Assembly: GCA_017435245.1 (NCBI GenBank)
Contig: JAFSFK010000070.1
Location: 1 to 10,552 of the forward strand
DNA from: Oscillospiraceae bacterium
GTDB lineage: Bacteria; Bacillota; Clostridia; Oscillospirales; Oscillospiraceae
Length of the DNA: 10,552 bases
Direction of reading: 5' to 3'
Program-made: the position numbers and the translations under genes
Part shown: piece after piece, positions 6,975 through 10,552 of the stretch
Numbering within the stretch: the first letter of the stretch is position 1
Layout of the letters: each line of letters starts with the position of its first letter
Notes under the pieces: model-generated
The model's input: only the letters and a program-made list of their open reading frames with translations
The model's database searches: none
Told to the model about the DNA's origin: nothing

Positions 6975-8128
6975 TATCCTGCCCCCTCTTCCGCCACGGC
7001 ATCCTCTGCCACGGCCTCACGGGAAACAGGGGCACCCTCCCGGCAGAGTTCGGGATCGGGGAAGGCGATGTAATCGCTTTCCGTCAGGCCCTCCAGGATC
7101 TGGACAGTGCCCATCATCATATCATATTCGCCCAATGCCACGCTCTGCATTTTCAGCTTGCCCCGGCTTTCCTTCCAGACGTAGGGACTGCCGTTGTCGT
7201 CATAGGCGATGAATGCGTCGCTGATGGCAAGGCCCTGACTTTCCCCGGAGATTTCCGGCTGGATGTACACGTGCTGACCCAGCATCAGACCGTCGATGCT
7301 CTCCAGCTCCACGTAGAAGGGGTACTTGCTGGAGCTGGTCATCTCGTCGCTTTCCATACCGTAATACATATCGTACTGGTTGCCCTGCTGGGGATTTTCA
7401 TAGTCGATAAGGGAAATGGTGCCGGTCCAGACAGAGTCGTCCGTCCGGGAGAGGATCTGCACCCGGCTGCCCTCCATCAGGGCACCCCGCTGCAGCTCAC
7501 CGATGGTGCCCTTGACCCGGTAGGAGCCTGCCTGGCGGATGGTGATGTAGGCGGTGGGGTTGCCGTAGTTGTCGGTGCCGTTTTCGCTGATGGACTGGAT
7601 GCGGCCGGCGATGGGGGAGACCACCGATGCGTTTTCCAGCAGGGTCTTAGCCTGCTCCACCTCAGTTTGCTTGGCGGCAAGATTCAGTTCCGCTTCCTTC
7701 AGATCCAGCTGGGTGGTCTGGATCTGGACGGTGTACTCCAGCTTGTCGGAGGAGCGGTTCCGCTCCGCCTCCAGATCAATGATCTGCTGCTTGTAATTTT
7801 CGATGGTAGCCTTCAGCTGTTCCAGCTCCAGATTCTTCCGGTCCAGAGAAAGCTGCAGCTGGTCGGTGTCGTAGCTGAACAGCTCCTGCCCGGCCTGCAC
7901 ATCCTCTCCCTCTTTTACGAACAGGGTGTGCACAGCCTTGTCCTCGTCCTTAAAAATTTCAGTGACATTCTCCGCCACCACCAGACCTGCGAACCGGTCG
8001 CCGGGAGCGATGCCGCCCATACCGGAAAGGGAAGCAACGCTCTGCACGTATACCGCATTTTCACTGCTTGCACAGCCTGCCAGCAGCATTACCGCCAGAA
8101 CCAGCGCAAAAAACCTAAATTTTTTCAT
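6974..8128 (-). CDS. Lipoprotein membrane-fusion protein (HlyD/MacA family) of the ABC exporter
   Basis: This is the first gene of the exporter operon: an extracytoplasmic adaptor tethered by lipid rather than a helix. The 384-residue product starts MKKFRFFALVLAVMLLAGC, a signal peptide with lipobox LAGC and lipidated Cys19. The first lipoyl half is about 66-88 (VHTLFVKEGEDVQAGQELFSYD). A long alpha-hairpin rich in Leu/Glu/Lys/Gln follows at about 90-167. The second lipoyl half begins VVSPIAGRIQSI (169-180), and the beta-barrel and membrane-proximal domains fill about 200-365, ending in an acidic tail. I chose ATG 8128 because ggagg lies 8 bases upstream and the signal peptide begins there. 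The frame stays open to 8254, but that extension would include the promoter. Unlike the second MFP it keeps an uninterrupted helical hairpin. The pair are diverged paralogues sharing ILEGLTxxDxIAFP near their ends. Confidence 0.93.
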   Translation of the reverse strand: MKKFRFFALVLAVMLLAGCASSENAVYVQSVASLSGMGGIAPGDRFAGLVVAENVTEIFKDEDKAVHTLFVKEGEDVQAGQELFSYDTDQLQLSLDRKNLELEQLKATIENYKQQIIDLEAERNRSSDKLEYTVQIQTTQLDLKEAELNLAAKQTEVEQAKTLLENASVVSPIAGRIQSISENGTDNYGNPTAYITIRQAGSYRVKGTIGELQRGALMEGSRVQILSRTDDSVWTGTISLIDYENPQQGNQYDMYYGMESDEMTSSSKYPFYVELESIDGLMLGQHVYIQPEISGESQGLAISDAFIAYDDNGSPYVWKESRGKLKMQSVALGEYDMMMGTVQILEGLTESDYIAFPDPELCREGAPVSREAVAEDAVAEEGAG

Positions 8129-8165
8129 GATCCACGCCTCCGCTGAGTATAATTTTCTGTGTTCT

Positions 8166-8194
8166 ATGATAGGGGAAAACCCTATATAAGTCAA
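8166..8194 (-). promoter_or_regulatory. Sigma70-type promoter of the exporter operon
   Basis: On the minus strand a -35 TTGACT (8189-8194) and a -10 TATCAT (8166-8171) are separated by exactly 17 bases. Transcription would start near 8158-8160, giving a leader of about 30 bases before the first MFP ATG, with room for the ggagg site. It decides the start at 8128 against the longer open frame. Confidence 0.8.
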
Positions 8195-8203
8195 CAAAAA
8201 GGG

Positions 8204-8221
8204 CTTTAAGCTTTCTTTAAG
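8204..8221 (-). promoter_or_regulatory. Direct-repeat operator upstream of the exporter promoter
   Basis: The minus strand reads CTTAAAGAAAGCTTAAAG: two exact CTTAAAG heptamers with an 11-base period, ending 9 bases before the -35 hexamer. Tandem half-sites about one helical turn apart just upstream of a -35 are the usual target of OmpR/PhoB-family response regulators acting as activators. No two-component genes lie in the window, so the regulator is unknown. The repeat is seen; its role is inferred. Confidence 0.6.
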
Positions 8222-8225
8222 TTTT

Positions 8226-8258
8226 TGCAGGAAACCCTGCATCGGATTATACAATCCG
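8226..8258. repeat. Two adjacent small hairpins upstream of the exporter operator
   Basis: Two perfect 6-bp stems with 4-base loops lie back to back: tgcagg/cctgca (8226-8231/8236-8241) and cggatt/aatccg (8243-8248/8253-8258). They sit upstream of the operator and just inside the left end of repeat element 3. They could be extra protein-binding palindromes or part of the repeat mosaic; the sequence does not decide. Confidence 0.5.
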
Positions 8259-8278
8259 TGAAACCAGATTCCTTATAT

Positions 8279-8480
8279 AAATTCCGGTTTAGCGAGTAAT
8301 CAATGTAGGGCGGGGCCTTGGTCCCGCCGCCCAATAATTTAGACATAAATTATTGGGATTTCCGAAGGAAATAGCCAATGATCACCTGCGGTGATATGAT
8401 TTTGTTTTACAAAATCATCGGCGGCAGCAAGCCGCCGCCCTACACTGGCGTATGGAATTCAGCTCGCCAAACCGGAATTT
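8279..8480. repeat. IR-bounded intergenic element 3 (hairpin chain cargo)
   Basis: Terminal inverted repeats aaattccggtttagcgag (8279-8296) and its complement with one mismatch (8463-8480) enclose a second inverted repeat, tgtagggcgg (8304-8313) and ccgccctaca (8435-8444). Between these lies a chain of hairpins: a G/C-rich one at about 8311-8326, aataattta/taaattatt, atttcc-GAA-ggaaat, atcacc/ggtgat, gattttg/caaaatc and ggcggc/gccgcc. The stems follow one another with few spacer bases. It occupies the gap between the divergent exporter and MATE promoters and holds no gene. Confidence 0.85.
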
Positions 8481-8668
8481 GAAGATATACCGATACCGAG
8501 CATAGCCTTTTCGATGATCGCCGCACCGTGCACGCATTGCCAGCCGGGGCATCCCGGCCGATAAACCGGAATTTGAAGATATACCGATACCGAGCATAGC
8601 CTTTTTGATGATCGCCGCACCGTGCACGTATTGCCTGCCGGGGCATCCCGGCCGATAAACCGGAATTT
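8469..8668. repeat. 94-bp tandem duplication bounded by aaaccggaattt
   Basis: aaaccggaattt occurs at 8469-8480, 8563-8574 and 8657-8668, exactly 94 bases apart. The two full units (8469-8562 and 8563-8656) differ at about three positions. Each contains gaagataccgat-like sequence followed by gccggg-gcat-cccggc, a perfect 6-bp hairpin (first copy 8543-8558). The third copy is only the boundary sequence and ends 6 bases before the MATE -35 box. The first boundary is the right terminus of element 3. Confidence 0.92.
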
Positions 8669-8674
8669 GCCGCA

Positions 8675-8703
8675 TTGACATTGGCGGCGGGGGCATCTAT
8701 AAT
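8675..8703 (+). promoter_or_regulatory. Perfect-consensus sigma70 promoter for the MATE gene
   Basis: TTGACA (8675-8680), a 17-base spacer and TATAAT (8698-8703) match the sigma70/sigmaA consensus at all twelve positions with optimal spacing. Transcription would begin near 8710, 27 bases before the MATE ATG. Both hexamers lie just outside the repeat array. Confidence 0.9.
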
Positions 8704-8715
8704 AACCATCGTTAT
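8702..8715. promoter_or_regulatory. Possible operator palindrome over the MATE transcription start
   Basis: ataac-catc-gttat is a 5-bp inverted repeat overlapping the last two -10 bases and the expected start site. A repressor bound here would block the strong promoter, as MarR- or TetR-type regulators do for efflux genes. The palindrome is short enough to arise by chance. Confidence 0.35.
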
Positions 8716-8736
8716 GAAAGGAAAGGAGGAGCCAAT

Positions 8737-10071
8737 ATGAAGATCCAGCTGTCGGAGCATTTTACCTACGGAAAACTCCTCCGGTTCACCCTGCCGTCCA
8801 TCGTGATGATGCTGTTTACCTCCATCTACGGTGTGGTGGACGGTATTTTTGTGTCCAATTTTGCCGGTAAGACTCCCTTCGCCGCCATTAACCTGATCAT
8901 GCCCTATATTATGATCTTCGGTACGGTTGGCTTTATGGTGGGCACCGGCGGTACGGCGCTGATCGCCAAGACCCTGGGGATGGGGGACAAGAAGAAGGCC
9001 AACGAGATCTTCTCTATGCTCACCTATGTGTGTATCGGCTGCGGCGTGGTGCTGTCGGCCATATCTCTGGTGTTTCTGCGTCCGGCGGCTGTTTTGCTGG
9101 GAGCGGAAGGTGCGATCCTGGAAGATTGCGTCACCTACGGCAACATCGTCCTGCCTGCCTCCACGGCGTACATCCTGCAGTTTGCCTTCCAGAGCTTCTG
9201 CGTCACGGCGGAAAAACCCAATCTGTCCCTTTTCATGACGGTGATATCCGGCGTGTGCAATATCATCCTGGATGCTTTGTTCGTGGCAGTTTTCCGCTGG
9301 GGACTGGAGGGTGCGGCGGCAGCCACAGCCATTGCCCAGTTTTTGGGTGCGGTGATCCCCATCGTGTACTTTGCCCGTCCCAATAAAAGCCTTCTGCGGC
9401 TGGGGAAATGCCCCTTTGACGGCAAGGCATTGCTGCGTACCTGTACCAATGGCTCCTCGGAGCTGATGAGCAACCTGTCTATGAGCCTGGTGGGGATGCT
9501 CTACAATGTGCAGCTGATGCACTACGCCGGAGAGGACGGCGTTGCCGCCTATGGCGTGATTATGTATGTGAACCTGTTTTTCCTGTCGGTGTTCATCGGC
9601 TTTTCCATCGGCTCAGCACCTCTGATCGGCTTTAACCACGGTGCGGACAACCGCAGGGAATTAAAGAGCCTGTTCAGAAAGAGCCTTTTGATCCTGACCG
9701 TTTGCTCCGTGGCGATGCTGGTTTCTTCGGAGCTGCTGGCACGGCCTCTGTCCGGGATCTTCGTCAGCTACGACAGACAGCTGATGGATATGACAGCCCG
9801 GGGCTTTATGATCTACAGCCTGTCCTTTTTGCTGTGCGGCTTCAATATTTTCGGCAGCTCTATGTTCACGGCGCTGAACAACGGTCTCGTTTCGGCGGTG
9901 ATCTCCTTTGTCCGGACGCTGATCTGCCAGATCGCAGCGGTTTTGATCCTGCCCGTATTCTGGGGACTGGATGGCATCTGGGCGGCCATTGTGGCGGCGG
10001 AGCTGGCGGCGCTTATCCTGACGGTGGTGTGCTTTGTGATCTTCCGGAAGCGCTACCATTATGCATCGTGA
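8737..10071 (+). CDS. MATE-family multidrug/cation antiporter
   Basis: This is an inner-membrane exporter of the multi-antimicrobial extrusion family, which uses Na+ or H+ gradients to expel cationic drugs or other compounds. The 444-residue product has the typical length and about twelve hydrophobic segments in two homologous halves. The first helix carries FTLPSIVMMLFTSIYGVVDGIFV. GTGGTALIAKTLGMGDKKKANEIF (about 69-92) is the characteristic helix-2/loop block. NIILDALFVAVFRWGLEGAAAATAIAQ (about 175-201) is the family's mid-N-lobe signature, and IGSAPLIGFNHGADNRRELK (about 291-310) is its C-lobe counterpart. ggagga (8725-8730) is 6 bases upstream of ATG 8737. It is transcribed away from the ABC exporter under its own consensus promoter. 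It resembles MepA/DinF-like Firmicutes MATE proteins; the subfamily is a guess and the substrate unknown. No clear terminator follows the stop. Confidence 0.94.
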   Translation: MKIQLSEHFTYGKLLRFTLPSIVMMLFTSIYGVVDGIFVSNFAGKTPFAAINLIMPYIMIFGTVGFMVGTGGTALIAKTLGMGDKKKANEIFSMLTYVCIGCGVVLSAISLVFLRPAAVLLGAEGAILEDCVTYGNIVLPASTAYILQFAFQSFCVTAEKPNLSLFMTVISGVCNIILDALFVAVFRWGLEGAAAATAIAQFLGAVIPIVYFARPNKSLLRLGKCPFDGKALLRTCTNGSSELMSNLSMSLVGMLYNVQLMHYAGEDGVAAYGVIMYVNLFFLSVFIGFSIGSAPLIGFNHGADNRRELKSLFRKSLLILTVCSVAMLVSSELLARPLSGIFVSYDRQLMDMTARGFMIYSLSFLLCGFNIFGSSMFTALNNGLVSAVISFVRTLICQIAAVLILPVFWGLDGIWAAIVAAELAALILTVVCFVIFRKRYHYAS

Positions 10072-10099
10072 AATTTGTGTAAAATAGTGCAGAAAACTA

Positions 10100-10127
10100 T
10101 ATACAAATAAGGGAAATGTGATATAAT
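10100..10127 (+). promoter_or_regulatory. Extended -10 promoter for the small cysteine-rich gene
   Basis: TATAAT (10122-10127) is preceded by TG one base upstream (10119-10120), an extended -10. A weak -35, tataca (10100-10105), lies 16 bases before it. Transcription would start near 10134, about 24 bases before the ATG at 10158. It gives the small gene independent expression from the MATE gene. Confidence 0.72.
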
Positions 10128-10157
10128 ACTCTCAGATAAAAATGGGAGGAATTGGAA

Positions 10158-10358
10158 ATGTCACGTACGAGCATTGTCCACCGGCAGCTGTGCCGGGAAT
10201 GCATCAACGTTCAGACCGGAGCCCGGCTGATCCCCCGGGATTGTAGATACTGGCATTATCCTGCCCCCTGCAGCTGCTGTGGAGAAATCCGTCATATCGT
10301 CACCGGTGTGACTCTCACAGGACGGTGGAAGCTGTTTCGGAGCAGATTAATGGAATAA
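10158..10358 (+). CDS. Small cysteine-rich protein of unknown function, possible zinc ribbon
   Basis: I do not recognise this 66-residue protein. It has six cysteines: 12, 15, 29, 38, 40 and 41. C12-x2-C15 and C38-x2-C41 could form a four-cysteine zinc site (knuckles LCREC and CSCC), with Cys29 and Cys40 left over. It is basic (several Arg, near-C-terminal RWKLFRSR), has no signal peptide or membrane helix, and so is probably cytosolic. ATG 10158 is favoured because ggagga (10145-10150) is 7 bases upstream; an in-frame TTG at 10152 is too close. It is real rather than spurious because a promoter, a well-placed Shine-Dalgarno and an intrinsic terminator bracket it precisely. A nucleic-acid-binding or metal-sensing role is speculation. 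Confidence 0.75.
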   Translation: MSRTSIVHRQLCRECINVQTGARLIPRDCRYWHYPAPCSCCGEIRHIVTGVTLTGRWKLFRSRLME

Positions 10359-10361
10359 ACC

Positions 10362-10388
10362 CGGCGGAGCATATGCTCCGCCGTTTTT
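10362..10388 (+). terminator. Intrinsic terminator after the small gene
   Basis: A perfect 9-bp GC-rich stem, cggcggagc (10362-10370) with gctccgccg (10375-10383), closes on atat and is followed by five T residues (10384-10388). It begins 4 bases after the TAA of the small gene. Confidence 0.92.
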
Positions 10389-10396
10389 ATGCGCTA

Positions 10397-10552
10397 AAAT
10401 TCCGGTTTATCGAGCAGTACGACGCTCCACCAAAGGCCCCCTTGTGTAAAGGGGGCTGTCGAAAATCTTTGATTTTCGACTGGGGGATTGTCAAAATCCG
10501 TTAGATTACAACCCCTCCGTCTGAAATCACAGATTTCAGACACCTCCCCTTA
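10397..10552. repeat. IR-bounded intergenic element 4, left part (runs off window)
   Basis: The left terminus aaattccggtttatcgagc (10397-10415) is identical to that of element 1. Next comes a clamp hairpin gccccc/gggggc (10436-10456), then a 10-bp hairpin gtcgaaaatc/gattttcgac with loop ttt (10458-10480), then tgggggatt. A second 10-bp hairpin gtctgaaatc/gatttcagac with loop aca (10519-10541) is flanked by cccctcc and acctccccttA-type sequence. The layout (G-run arm, gtc...gac hairpin, arm) repeats that of element 1 with other stem sequences. The matching right end would lie beyond 10552. Confidence 0.8.

Noticed and set aside
8246..8251. TATAAT on the minus strand as a second exporter promoter
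   Set aside because: The sequence 17 bases upstream (aaggaa) is not -35-like, there is no correctly spaced TG, and the hexamer is explained by the cggatt/aatccg hairpin.
8129..8254. N-terminal extension of the lipoprotein MFP to 8254
   Set aside because: It would include the TTGACT/TATCAT promoter and the operator, and would bury the lipoprotein signal peptide 42 residues inside the protein.
8279..8480. Riboswitch or structured leader RNA
   Set aside because: Its hairpin chain ends well upstream of the MATE promoter and lies upstream of the exporter promoter, so it is in neither predicted leader; its terminal repeats place it with the intergenic element family.
8469..8668. CRISPR array
   Set aside because: The recurring 12-mer at 94-base spacing separates near-identical units, not unique spacers, and there are no cas genes.
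8440..9522. Long minus-strand open frame antisense to the MATE gene, running through the 94-bp repeats
   Set aside because: The MATE frame on the plus strand has clear family motifs, a Shine-Dalgarno and a promoter. The antisense product is His/Gln/Arg-rich shadow sequence, and its C-terminal part translates the repeats.

Overview
The window looks like chromosomal DNA from a monoderm, gut-type Clostridia (Oscillospirales/Ruminococcaceae-like). This rests on Firmicutes-style AGGAGG ribosome sites, sigma70-type promoters, a lipoprotein membrane-fusion protein beside a MacB-type ABC exporter, and intergenic hairpin-rich repeats of a kind I associate with that order. The taxon is an inference; nothing here names a genus.

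Left third (1-3018, + strand): nucleoside salvage. The 3' end of deoC is followed by deoD (purine nucleoside phosphorylase), deoB (phosphopentomutase) and cdd (cytidine deaminase). Together they deaminate cytidines, release ribose/deoxyribose 1-phosphate from purine nucleosides, isomerise it to the 5-phosphate and cleave deoxyribose 5-phosphate to acetaldehyde and glyceraldehyde 3-phosphate. The genes are separated by repeat-like spacers rather than being tightly packed. The stop codons of at least deoD, deoB and cdd lie inside repeat sequence.

Middle (3211-8221, - strand): a self-contained exporter operon. Reading leftward it has a direct-repeat operator (8204-8221), a TTGACT/TATCAT promoter (8166-8194), a lipoprotein membrane-fusion protein (MFP), an ABC ATPase, a second membrane-anchored MFP with a large insert and a Pro/Thr/Glu linker, a MacB/FtsX-type permease and a strong terminator (3211-3243). 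Two different MFPs for one ATPase/permease pair is the most distinctive protein-level feature.

Right third (8255-10552, + strand): a repeat-filled gap (8279-8668), a perfect-consensus promoter, a MATE-family efflux gene, a 66-residue cysteine-rich protein with its own promoter and terminator, and the start of another repeat element running off the window.

The best candidate for something undescribed is the intergenic repeat system. At least four elements begin with aaattccggtttatcgagc or a close variant; the three complete ones close with its inverted complement. They carry different cargo: inverted pairs of arms tipped by dissimilar hairpins, AT-rich short-period arms, or a chain of hairpins. 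The terminal sequence also recurs as the boundary of a 94-bp tandem duplication. Arms are conserved while hairpin tips differ in sequence but keep pairing, sometimes with the same GAA loop.
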